Below are positions 24,301 through 31,954 of a stretch of 60,030 nt of DNA, piece after piece. Both the position numbers and the translations under genes were made by a program. The stretch spans positions 1 to 60,030 of the forward strand of contig CALQLA020000034.1 of assembly GCA_943331295.2 (NCBI GenBank), given 5' to 3'. Origin of the DNA: Bordetella parapertussis (GTDB lineage: Bacteria > Pseudomonadota > Gammaproteobacteria > Burkholderiales > Casimicrobiaceae). The notes under the pieces are model-generated. The model made no database searches and had not been told where the DNA came from. It saw only the letters and a program-made list of their open reading frames with translations. Position 1 is the stretch's first letter. Every line of letters starts with the position of its first letter.

Positions 24301-25539
24301 TTACCGCATGATCGGCAGTTCGAGGTCCACGGCAGTGCCGTCGAACGGCAGCTTGGTGTTCACGTCACGCGACGGCAGCATGACGGTGGCCATGCCCGGC
24401 GTGGTCACCTCCTCGCGCTGATTCACGCACTTCACCTCGAGATCGACCAGCGCACAGCCGTCCTTCACGTACTTGCGGATCACCTTGCCGCGGCAGAACT
24501 GGGTGTCGCCCTGGATGTTGAACAGCCGCGCTTCCATGCGCAAGCGCTTGAGAACGGCGTCGTCGCCCATCCAGTTGGTCACCAGCGTGCAAAGCCAGGC
24601 TACGCGCTGGGGCAGGTAGTCGTAAAGGCCCGGTACGCCCACCTGCTTGGCGAAGTCTTCGCGATGATGCCCGATGCCGGTGTACTCGAGCCCGCCACCG
24701 GACTCCGCGTTGCGGATGTAGTGGTTCGGATGCTTCGCGGCTTCGCGCAGCAACACGCCGTGCGCGCGCGCGCGGCCGCAGGCGACGAGCCACGCCATCG
24801 TATCGGAGAGCGACAGCGGACCGCGAGCGATTTCGCTCAATTCGTCGCCTTCGCTGACGTCGTCCCAGTAGCGCGTCCTGCTGCCGCGAATGTGCTCCTG
24901 CTCGTTCAGGACGATGTCGTCGATCCGGCGCATCTCGGCGTCGGTGTAGTGATGCGTCTTCACTTCGTTGTACTTGCCGGCCTCGCGCGATGCGCGGCGC
25001 TCGTGGCGGGCGGTCCAGCCGAGCACTTTGCAGAGCACCTCGTCGCGCTGGTTGGTGAAATTCGATTCGACGTACTGCATGGCCATGCGGCCGGAAAACC
25101 GGGATTGCTTTTCCTTGACGTCGACCACGCGGTTCCAGCAGTTGATGCGGTCCCCGGCGCGGACGTGACGGAAGAATTCCACGTCGGTGCCCACGCCAAA
25201 GCCATGCACCCCGGGAAAGCCCCAGTTCGACCGCGCGGGCCAGTGATGGACCCACGGATAGCAGGGATGGGCGATCAAGCCGCCGAAGCGCGTCCAACGC
25301 GCGTACTCGACATCGCGGAAGAGCGGATTGAGCTCGCCGATGCCGTTCGAGAAGTTGGTGATGGTGTCGACCGTCGCATCGCGGAGAAACTGCTCCGGGC
25401 GAAGCTTCGCGCCGATGAGCGCGCGCGCCTCCGCCATGCTCTCGTCGGTGATGCGGGCTTCGACCGCTTCCGTGCCGATGTTGAGGCCCTGCGCCTTCTC
25501 TCCGGTGCCGCTTGTCGCGGTTTCAGCGGTGGTCGACAT
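24301..25539 (-). CDS. MaoC/FAS1-like double-hotdog dehydratase
   Basis: A 412-residue protein of the long acyl-CoA hydratase type: an N-terminal FAS1-like dehydratase half (residues about 30-190) and a C-terminal MaoC-like half (about 210-400). GGLIAHPCYPWVHHWP and RVRAGDRI-type turns mark the first half, and GHHREDFAKQVGVPGLYDY the second. Start ATG 25539 has AAGGAG with a seven-base gap. It probably hydrates or dehydrates a CoA thioester produced by the SucCD-like ligase, whose alpha subunit gene ends 29 bases upstream. Mesaconyl-CoA-type hydratases have a related architecture; the substrate remains inferred. Confidence 0.75.
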   Translation of the reverse strand: MSTTAETATSGTGEKAQGLNIGTEAVEARITDESMAEARALIGAKLRPEQFLRDATVDTITNFSNGIGELNPLFRDVEYARWTRFGGLIAHPCYPWVHHWPARSNWGFPGVHGFGVGTDVEFFRHVRAGDRINCWNRVVDVKEKQSRFSGRMAMQYVESNFTNQRDEVLCKVLGWTARHERRASREAGKYNEVKTHHYTDAEMRRIDDIVLNEQEHIRGSRTRYWDDVSEGDELSEIARGPLSLSDTMAWLVACGRARAHGVLLREAAKHPNHYIRNAESGGGLEYTGIGHHREDFAKQVGVPGLYDYLPQRVAWLCTLVTNWMGDDAVLKRLRMEARLFNIQGDTQFCRGKVIRKYVKDGCALVDLEVKCVNQREEVTTPGMATVMLPSRDVNTKLPFDGTAVDLELPIMR

Positions 25540-25568
25540 CGATGCTCCTTCTCTGTCTGGCGATCGGA

Positions 25569-26483
25569 TCAAACGGTTTGCGCGGCGGGGCGATCGGGTC
25601 CGGAGGCGCGGTGTGCACGGCTCATCGCGCGCGTCACCGCCTGCACGACGTGCGACAGCGACTCGGCCATGTCGACGCCCGCGTTCGCGAGCGCCCGCCA
25701 CTTCGCCTCGTAGCTTTCGGTCTCGTTGCCGATCAGCGCGCCGGCGTGCCCCATGCGCTTGCCGGCGGGCGCGGTGCGCCCCACCATCAGCGCCGCCACC
25801 GGCTTCGCGTCGCCGCGGCTCGCGTAGCCGGCCACGGCATATTCGTCGTTGCCGCCGATCTCGCCCATCACCAGGATGGCGTGCGTCTCGCGATCGGCGT
25901 GCAGGAGTTCGATCGCCTCTATGGCGCGCAATCCCTTGACCGGATCGCCGCCGATTCCGATGACGGTCGATTGACCGATGCCCGCGCGAGTGAGGCGTTG
26001 CGCGACCTCGTACGAGAGCGAGCCGCTCTTCGACACCACGCCGAGATTGCCCGGGGTGTAGCAGAACGAAGGCATGAACCCGAGCTTGGCCTTGCCGGGG
26101 GAAATCAATCCGGCGGTGTTCGGGCCGACCAGCGCGCATCCATTGGCGACCGCGGCGGCGCGCATCTCGATCGCATCCTGGATCGGGATCTGGTCACCGG
26201 GATACACGACGAGCCGGCAGCCGACCTCGATGGCCTCGAGGATGCCCCCGCGCGAAGCGTGCCCGGGGATGTAGGCGATCGACGTGTCGGCGCCCGTCTC
26301 GCGCATGGCGGTGGCCACGTCGGGAAAGATCGGGACGCCTTCGACGTCTCCCGAACGTCCGGGGACCACGCCGGCCACGACGTTGGTGCCGTACGCACGC
26401 ATGTCCGTCACCGAAAACCGCGCCATCTGCCCTGTGATGCCCTGCACCAGCACGCGGTTGGACTTGTCGAGCAGCACGCTCAT
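25569..26483 (-). CDS. SucD-like acyl-CoA ligase alpha subunit (malate-CoA ligase type)
   Basis: A 304-residue protein like succinyl-CoA synthetase alpha. The N-terminal CoA-binding Rossmann domain (RVLVQGITGQMARFSV) and the GVVPGR turn are followed by the ligase domain. The phospho-histidine is in GKRMGHAGALIGN. It overlaps the beta-subunit gene by four bases. Absence of other TCA-cycle genes and presence of a CitE-like lyase nearby favour a catabolic ligase such as malate- or citramalate-CoA ligase over housekeeping SucD. Confidence 0.85.
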   Translation of the reverse strand: MSVLLDKSNRVLVQGITGQMARFSVTDMRAYGTNVVAGVVPGRSGDVEGVPIFPDVATAMRETGADTSIAYIPGHASRGGILEAIEVGCRLVVYPGDQIPIQDAIEMRAAAVANGCALVGPNTAGLISPGKAKLGFMPSFCYTPGNLGVVSKSGSLSYEVAQRLTRAGIGQSTVIGIGGDPVKGLRAIEAIELLHADRETHAILVMGEIGGNDEYAVAGYASRGDAKPVAALMVGRTAPAGKRMGHAGALIGNETESYEAKWRALANAGVDMAESLSHVVQAVTRAMSRAHRASGPDRPAAQTV

Positions 26484-27619
26484 CGCGATTCCTTTGCGAG
26501 CCTGACCACCGCCTCGACCGCGTGCTCGAGCGTGGGGGAGTTGGGCACGCCCATCTCGGCAAGAATTCTTTCGGCCTCGGCGACGTTGGTGCCGTCGAGG
26601 CGGAAGACGACGGGCTTGCGGATCTTCCTGCCTGAGAGTATCGAGCGCATGGCGCCGGCAACGTATTGCATCTGCGTGCCGCCGCCGAACACGCTGACCA
26701 GGATGGCGCTCACCTGCGGGTCCGCATCGAGCATGTCGAACGCCGGCGCATAGCCTTTGGCGGAGATCGGCCCGGGACTGCAATCGAGGAAGCACGCCGC
26801 GCGCCCGCCGTATTGGGCGATCATGTCCATTGCCGCCATGGTCATCCCGGCGCCCCCGGAAATGAGCCCGATGTCTCCGTCGAGACGCACATACATGTGT
26901 CCGACGTCGATGCACCGCTGCACTTCGGCCGTCTCGGCGAGCTTCTCTTCCGCGATGCCTTCCGCGATGTCGGCATGGCGATACGCCGCCCATTCATCGC
27001 GCAGCACCTTGGCATCCATGGCCAGCAGCGTTCCGTCAGCGAGCTTCGCCAGCGGGTTGATCTCGACCGTCTTGCAATCGTGCATGGCTGCAATGCGCAC
27101 GAGGCGCTCCGCGATGCCAAGCACGCGCTCGCGGACGTCGACCTCGGATTCCACGCTCGACAGCAGCGCCCGCAACGCGTGGGTGCGAAACCGATGCGCC
27201 GCCCCGATCGGATACCGCAATGGTGGCGGTCCGCTCTCGATGTCCACGCCACCGCGTGGCGCGTACAGCACCGTGAACCCGTCGGCGCTGGCATCGATCG
27301 TCACCGCGAGGTAGAGCTCACGCTCGATCGCAAGCCAAGGCTCGATCAGGATTGCTTCGGGACGCTCACCCGAAAAATCGGTCGCGAAGAGCGCGCGCAC
27401 CGCTCGCTCGGCCGCATGGGCGTTTTCGCAGCGCACCACGCCCCCGGCCTTGCCGCGGCCGCCGGAGCGCACCTGCGCCTTGACGGCGACGGGGTAGGCG
27501 AATGGCAGGCCCTGCTCCGGGGCTTCGAACTCTCCGGCGGAGCGGACCAGGCGCGCCGGCGGCACTTTCAGTCCGGCGGCTTCGAAGAGAGCCTTGCCGC
27601 GATATTCCCGCATCAGCAT
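26480..27619 (-). CDS. SucC-like acyl-CoA ligase beta subunit (ATP-grasp)
   Basis: A 379-residue protein with an N-terminal ATP-grasp domain (AVKAQVRSGGRGKAGGV, then KTVEINPLAKLADGTLLAMDAK with metal ligands) and a C-terminal flavodoxin-like ligase domain (GLISGGAGMTMAAMDMI, SVFGGGTQMQYVAGAM). It begins MLMREYRGK at 27619; ATG 27613 is an alternative. First gene of the long minus-strand operon, it starts 19 bases from repeated TGTTATATTCC motifs. With the alpha subunit it should make a dicarboxylyl- or hydroxyacyl-CoA using ATP or GTP. Confidence 0.87.
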   Translation of the reverse strand: MLMREYRGKALFEAAGLKVPPARLVRSAGEFEAPEQGLPFAYPVAVKAQVRSGGRGKAGGVVRCENAHAAERAVRALFATDFSGERPEAILIEPWLAIERELYLAVTIDASADGFTVLYAPRGGVDIESGPPPLRYPIGAAHRFRTHALRALLSSVESEVDVRERVLGIAERLVRIAAMHDCKTVEINPLAKLADGTLLAMDAKVLRDEWAAYRHADIAEGIAEEKLAETAEVQRCIDVGHMYVRLDGDIGLISGGAGMTMAAMDMIAQYGGRAACFLDCSPGPISAKGYAPAFDMLDADPQVSAILVSVFGGGTQMQYVAGAMRSILSGRKIRKPVVFRLDGTNVAEAERILAEMGVPNSPTLEHAVEAVVRLAKESR

Positions 27620-27637
27620 GACGCACGTTCCGGAAGT

Positions 27638-27670
27638 TGTTATATTCCCGATGTGACCTGTTATATTCCT
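27638..27670. promoter_or_regulatory. Direct repeats in the divergent promoter region
   Basis: TGTTATATTCC occurs at 27638-27648 and again at 27659-27669, spaced 21 bases, about two helical turns, in the only AT-rich part of the 292-base divergent region. The second copy lies inside a CCTGT-N12-ACAGG inverted repeat. This is a plausible operator pair for the GntR/UTRA regulator, and GAATATAACA on the minus strand could provide -10 elements. Between 27700 and 27911 the leader has a CGACCACG-T-CGTGGTCG palindrome but no gene I can support. Confidence 0.6.
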
Positions 27671-27911
27671 AGTACAGGACGCCGATTGTCGGCCGGCCGC
27701 GCGCACCTTGTCAAGCGGCGATTCGCGCGTTCGGTTGCCTGTCCGGCGACCCCGGGGCGCGCGGGTCGAGGCCCGCGGGCACGCGGGCCGGATGTGCGCG
27801 CGACCACGTCGTGGTCGTGCCTATGGCAATCAGGACCAAGGTCGCGGTGGAGCCCGATCCCGTGCGGGAACCGGGCCCCTCCGCCATTCGCTCTCGCTGC
27901 AGGAGAACCCC

Positions 27912-28784
27912 ATGCGGTCGTGGATTTTCGTACCCGGTCACTCGCCCAGGATGCTCGAGAAGTCGCTTGGCCTCGACGTCGACGTAGTGATGCTCGATCT
28001 CGAGGACGGCGTCGTTCCGGCGCTCAAGGCGCAGGCCCGCGGACTGGTGGCGGCCGTGCTTCAGCGCAGCGGTGCCGTGAAGCGCCCGGTGCGCTACGTG
28101 CGCGTCAACAGCTTCGGAACACCGGAGCTCGACCAGGATGTCCGGGCCGTCGTCGGCCCGGCGCTGAGCGGGCTGGTGGTGCCTAAAGTCGAAACGGTGG
28201 AACAGGTGCGGGAGCTCGATGCGCAGCTCCTGCTCCTGGAGCGCGCAGCGGGCGCCTTCGCCGGTCAGGTGAAGCTGATGCTGGCGATCGAGAGCGCGAA
28301 GGCGGTCATCGCAGCCCCGGCACTTGCGGCCGCCTCGCCGCGGGTGAGCGGCCTCATGTTCGGCGCCGAGGACTTCAGCAAGGATCTCGGGCTGCCGACG
28401 GTGCGCATGGGTGTCGCTCGCGAGTTCACGTACGCTCGCTCGGCGATCGTCATCGCGGCTGCGGCGGCCAAGGTGTTCAGCGTGGACGGCGTGTGGCCCG
28501 ACATGAAGGACCAGGCGGGCCTCGAAGCGGACTGCGCACTGGCGCGCGCACTGGGGTTCACCGGCAAGTCGATGATCCATCCGTCGCAGGCCGCCGCGAT
28601 CAATTGCGCGTTCCTCCCCAAGCCCGAGGAGCTGGAGTACGCGAGGCAGCTCGCCACCGAGTTCGAGCAGGCGCTTGCCAACGGGCAGGGAAGCATCAGC
28701 TTTCGCGGGATGCTGGTTGACCGGCCGATCTACGAGCGCGCTCGAGCGACGCTGCAACTTGGCCGGGCGGCGGCGGACGCGTAA
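27912..28784 (+). CDS. HpcH/HpaI-family lyase (CitE/malyl-CoA lyase-like)
   Basis: A 290-residue TIM-barrel protein beginning RSWIFVPGHSPRMLEKSL. The magnesium-binding motif is MLDLEDGVVPALK, the substrate Arg is in VRYVRVNS, and the second metal Glu is near KLMLAIESAKAV. FGAEDFSKDLGLP completes the site, and GKSMIHPSQAAAIN is typical of the CitE/malyl-CoA lyase branch. Start ATG 27912 follows AGGAG. It probably cleaves a beta-hydroxyacyl-CoA to acetyl-CoA or a similar thioester plus a 2-oxo acid, fed by the divergent SucCD-like ligase and the hydratases. Confidence 0.88.
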   Translation: MRSWIFVPGHSPRMLEKSLGLDVDVVMLDLEDGVVPALKAQARGLVAAVLQRSGAVKRPVRYVRVNSFGTPELDQDVRAVVGPALSGLVVPKVETVEQVRELDAQLLLLERAAGAFAGQVKLMLAIESAKAVIAAPALAAASPRVSGLMFGAEDFSKDLGLPTVRMGVAREFTYARSAIVIAAAAAKVFSVDGVWPDMKDQAGLEADCALARALGFTGKSMIHPSQAAAINCAFLPKPEELEYARQLATEFEQALANGQGSISFRGMLVDRPIYERARATLQLGRAAADA

Positions 28785-28802
28785 TCACCGGGGAGGTGCA
28801 CC

Positions 28803-29303
28803 ATGGCAGTGAAGCAAGGATGGGTCGGCAGGTTCTTCGAGGACTTCGAGGTGGGCGACATCTACCGCGCGCGCATTGGGCGCACCGTGAACGACGCCGA
28901 CAACGTGCTGTTCACGCTCATGAGCAACAACACCAACCAGATTCATTTCAATGCCGAGTACGCGCGCCAGACCGGGTTCGACAAGCCCCTGGTGAACAGC
29001 ATCGTGACGCTCGCGGTGGTGGCGGGCCTCGGCGTCGCCGACGTCAGCGAGAACGGCTTCGCCCTGGGTTGGGACTACATCAGGCTCCTGAATCCGGTGT
29101 TTGCGGGCGACACGCTGTACTCCGAGTCGCACGTTATCGAGAAGCGCGAATCCAGATCGCGCCCCGAGCAGGGGATCGTCAAGGTCATGACGCGCGGTAT
29201 CAACCAGGACGGGCGGGTCGTCATCGAGTACGCACGCAGCGTGATGGTATGGAAGCGTGAATCCGCGCCCAACCGCGATGCCTTCCCGGAAGTGCGCGAC
29301 TGA
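28803..29303 (+). CDS. MaoC-family acyl-CoA hydratase
   Basis: A 166-residue single-hotdog protein. The region SNNTNQIHFNAEYARQTGF occupies the catalytic loop; the usual Asp five residues before the His is Asn here. KPLVNSIVTLAVVAGL and NPVFAGDTLYSESHV follow the family pattern. It starts 18 bases after the lyase gene and is co-transcribed with it. Close relatives hydrate unsaturated dicarboxylyl-CoAs, which fits a mesaconyl- or itaconyl-CoA-like step before the lyase. The Asn may be normal for this subgroup. Confidence 0.83.
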   Translation: MAVKQGWVGRFFEDFEVGDIYRARIGRTVNDADNVLFTLMSNNTNQIHFNAEYARQTGFDKPLVNSIVTLAVVAGLGVADVSENGFALGWDYIRLLNPVFAGDTLYSESHVIEKRESRSRPEQGIVKVMTRGINQDGRVVIEYARSVMVWKRESAPNRDAFPEVRD

Positions 29304-29356
29304 CTGCGCGGACGTGCGGCCTGGCGCGCCGAGGCCGCAGCGCCGATTCCTGGAGC

Positions 29357-29510
29357 CGGCGCAGAGGAGCATGCGCCCCTGATCCGGGCTCTGCGCGCGA
29401 AGGACGGCGCGAAGGCACGCGCTGCGATCACCCGGGACATCCTGCGCGGCGGCGAGGCGCCGCTGGGATACCAGAACGGCAGGGCCGCAACGGCGCACTG
29501 CTGATCAGGC
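29357..29510 (+). repeat. Partial copy of the GntR/FCD gene 3' end
   Basis: Bases 29357-29510 match 19611-19764 without gaps, with eight differences in 154. They cover the last 49 codons of the GntR/FCD regulator, its TGA and six bases beyond. Similarity stops abruptly at both ends. The copy sits between the convergent MaoC and SDR genes, with no start codon or DNA-binding part, so it cannot make a regulator. Most differences are third-position or mild, so the copy is not ancient. Confidence 0.93.
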
Positions 29511-29524
29511 GCGCTCCGCCCGGC

Positions 29525-30259
29525 TCACGCCCGCGGCGTGCGCAGCCCCGCCGTCTCGCCGCCGTCGACGGCAATGACCGTGCCGTTGACATAGCCGGCC
29601 GCCGGCGACAAGAGCCACGCGACCGCCTGCGCCACTTCCGCCGCCGCGCCAAAGCGTCCCGCGGGAATGCGCAGTTCCAGCCTCCGCCTCGCTTCGGCGT
29701 CGGCATTGACACGACTCATCATCCGCGTGTCGATCTGCCCGGGGCACACCGCGTTGAAGCGCACGCGCTCGCCGAATTCCAGCGCGAGTGCCTGCGTGAA
29801 GCCGATCATCGCCGCCTTGGACGCGCAATACAGCGCAAGGCCTTCCTCGCCGGCCTTGCCGGCGATCGACGAGACATTGACGACTGCGCCCCGGGCGGCG
29901 AGCAGGCCGGGCAGTGCAAACCGCGTGAACAGGAACGCGCTGCGCGCGTTCACCGCCATGATCCGATCCCAGTCGGCGGCCGTCGATTCGGAGAACCCGA
30001 CGCGCAGCGACATCCCGGCGTTGTTGACGAGCCCGTCGACGCGTCCATCCCCCAGCGCCAGCGCAGTGTCGACGACCCGCCGGCAGTCGGCTTCCACCGC
30101 GACATCGCACTCCACGTAGGTGGTTCCTGCGACGTTGCGCTCCAGTTGCCGGCCCGCGTCGCGGTCGCGGCCTGCGAACACGACCCCGACGCCATCCCGC
30201 GCGAGTTGTTCCACGCAGGCGCGCCCGATGCCGTGGGTGCCTCCGGTGACGATGATCAT
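29525..30259 (-). CDS. Short-chain dehydrogenase/reductase
   Basis: A 244-residue classical SDR. The cofactor motif is TGGTHGIGRACVEQLA; an acidic or basic discriminator after the second strand (FAGRDRD) suggests NADP. NNAG, then NVSSIAG with the catalytic Ser, and YCASKAA with Tyr and Lys are complete. The C-terminal GGE replaces the more usual GGW/GGF. The start ATG 30259 follows GGGAGG. It lies 65 bases downstream of the ABC permease on the same strand and may share its transcript. The substrate is unknown. Confidence 0.9.
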   Translation of the reverse strand: MIIVTGGTHGIGRACVEQLARDGVGVVFAGRDRDAGRQLERNVAGTTYVECDVAVEADCRRVVDTALALGDGRVDGLVNNAGMSLRVGFSESTAADWDRIMAVNARSAFLFTRFALPGLLAARGAVVNVSSIAGKAGEEGLALYCASKAAMIGFTQALALEFGERVRFNAVCPGQIDTRMMSRVNADAEARRRLELRIPAGRFGAAAEVAQAVAWLLSPAAGYVNGTVIAVDGGETAGLRTPRA

Positions 30260-30324
30260 GCGAGCCTCCCTGTAAGCCCGGCGCAGCGGGGTCCCGCCGG
30301 CGGAGAGCGCGGCCGGCGCCCCGG

Positions 30325-31143
30325 CTACGCCCGCTCCGTCTCCGCGTGCGAGGGGCGCCAGACAAGGAGCCGCGCCTCGACGCGCGTGACCACGTGGTCC
30401 AGCACCAGCGCGCAGGCGGTCAGCACCAGGATGCCGGCGAACACGGTGTTGATGTCGAATACCCCTTCCGCCTGCAGGATCAGGTAGCCGACGCCCTTGG
30501 CGGAACCGAGGTACTCGCCGACGACCGCGCCGACGAACGCCATGCCGACCGACGTGTGCAGGCTCGAGAACACCCACGACGTGGCCGACGGCAGGTAGAT
30601 GTGGCGCAGCAGGTTGCGCCGCGACGCGCCCAGCATCCGCGCGTTGGCGAGCACGACGGGGCTCACCTCCTTGACGCCCTGGTAGACGTTGAAGAACACG
30701 ACGAAGAACACGAGCGTGACGCCCAGCGCCACCTTCGACGTGATGCCGAGGCCGAACCACACCGCGAAGATCGGCGCGAGGATGACGCGCGGCATCGCGT
30801 TCAGCGCCTTGATGTACGGGTCGGCCAGCGCGGCCGCGGTGGGCGACAGCGCGAGCCACAGCCCCGCGACGAGGCCCAGCACGCTGCCCGAGACGAACGC
30901 GAGCATCGTCTCGGTCAGCGTGATCGCGAGGTGGCTGTAGATCTTGCCCTCGGCGAACCAGACCCAGATCACCTTCATCACCTCGACCGGCTTGCCGAAG
31001 AAGAACGCGCTGTTCTTCGCGAACGCCTCCGAGACGATGCCGGGCGTGGTCAGCGCGTACCACGCCGCGAAGATCGCGGCGAGCAGCAGCGCGTGATAGA
31101 GCGCGAGCCAGCGCGTCGACTTACCCCTGCCTGCTTTGCGCAT
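30325..31143 (-). CDS. ABC transporter permease (SsuC/TauC type)
   Basis: A 272-residue protein with about six helices and the binding-protein-dependent permease core (ANARMLGASRRNLLRHIYLP is the EAA loop; SSLHTSVGMAFVGAVVGEYL follows). It belongs to the nitrate/sulfonate/taurine/pyrimidine-precursor class. It overlaps the ATPase gene by 23 bases. Bases 30468-30612 have a 93%-identical copy inside the chimeric remnant at 7281-7425. Confidence 0.92.
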   Translation of the reverse strand: MRKAGRGKSTRWLALYHALLLAAIFAAWYALTTPGIVSEAFAKNSAFFFGKPVEVMKVIWVWFAEGKIYSHLAITLTETMLAFVSGSVLGLVAGLWLALSPTAAALADPYIKALNAMPRVILAPIFAVWFGLGITSKVALGVTLVFFVVFFNVYQGVKEVSPVVLANARMLGASRRNLLRHIYLPSATSWVFSSLHTSVGMAFVGAVVGEYLGSAKGVGYLILQAEGVFDINTVFAGILVLTACALVLDHVVTRVEARLLVWRPSHAETERA

Positions 31144-31954
31144 ACCCTTTTATCACCTCGGACTTCATGGCGCCCCAGATCGCCTCGTACAGCTCGACGA
31201 AGCGCGGGGTCATCCGGATATCGGCCACGTCGCGCGGGCGCGGCAGGTCGATGACGTAGTCGCCGATCGGATGCGTGCCCGGCCCGGCGGCCAGCACGAT
31301 CACGCGGTCCGACAGCGAGATCGCCTCCTCGAGATCGTGGGTGATGAACAGCACCGACTTGCGGTTCGCCTGCCACAGGTCGAGCAGCTCGTTCTCCATC
31401 AGCTGCCGTGTCTGCACGTCGAGCGCCGAGAACGGCTCGTCCATCAGCAGGATCTGCGGATCGAGGATCAGCATCTGCGCCAGCGCCACGCGCTTCCTCA
31501 TCCCGCCGGACAGCTGGTGCGGGTAGCGGTTGCCGAAGCCGGCGAGGCCGACGCGCTCCAGCCATTCGCGGGCCTGCGGCTGCGCGGCCTCGCGCGCCAT
31601 GCCGTGGAACTCGAGGCCGGCGGTGACGTTGTCGAGCGCGCTGCGCCAGGGCATCAGCGCGTCGGCCTGGAACATGTAGCCGGCGTGGGTGTTGATGCCG
31701 GCAAGCGGCGCGCCGAACACGCGCACCGTGCCCGACGAGGGTTCGAGCAGGCCCGCCGCGACGTTCAGCAGCGTCGACTTGCCGCAGCCCGTGGGGCCCA
31801 CCACCGACACGAACTCGCCGGGGGCGATCGACAGCGAGGTGTCGCGGACCGCGGTGTACAGCCCGCCGTCGCTGTCGCCGCGCGCGGCGAACGTGCAGGT
31901 GACGCGCTCGAACGCCAGCGCGGGCACGGCGGCGTCGGCGGCGGGCACCGCCAT
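31121..31954 (-). CDS. ABC transporter ATPase (SsuB/TauB type)
   Basis: A 277-residue ATPase. Walker A is GPTGCGKSTLLNVAAGLL, the signature is LSGGMRKRVALAQML, Walker B is ILLMDEPFSALD, and the switch His is in FITHDLEEA. The LSGGMRKR form is typical of the nitrate/sulfonate/taurine subfamily. The stop of the receptor gene overlaps its start (TGATG), so it is coupled to both neighbours. Confidence 0.93.
   Translation of the reverse strand: MAVPAADAAVPALAFERVTCTFAARGDSDGGLYTAVRDTSLSIAPGEFVSVVGPTGCGKSTLLNVAAGLLEPSSGTVRVFGAPLAGINTHAGYMFQADALMPWRSALDNVTAGLEFHGMAREAAQPQAREWLERVGLAGFGNRYPHQLSGGMRKRVALAQMLILDPQILLMDEPFSALDVQTRQLMENELLDLWQANRKSVLFITHDLEEAISLSDRVIVLAAGPGTHPIGDYVIDLPRPRDVADIRMTPRFVELYEAIWGAMKSEVIKGYAQSRQG

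Noticed and set aside
25569..27619. Housekeeping succinyl-CoA synthetase sucCD
   Set aside because: There is no TCA-cycle neighbour, and the genes form an operon with TRAP transport and a lyase; a catabolic CoA ligase is more likely.
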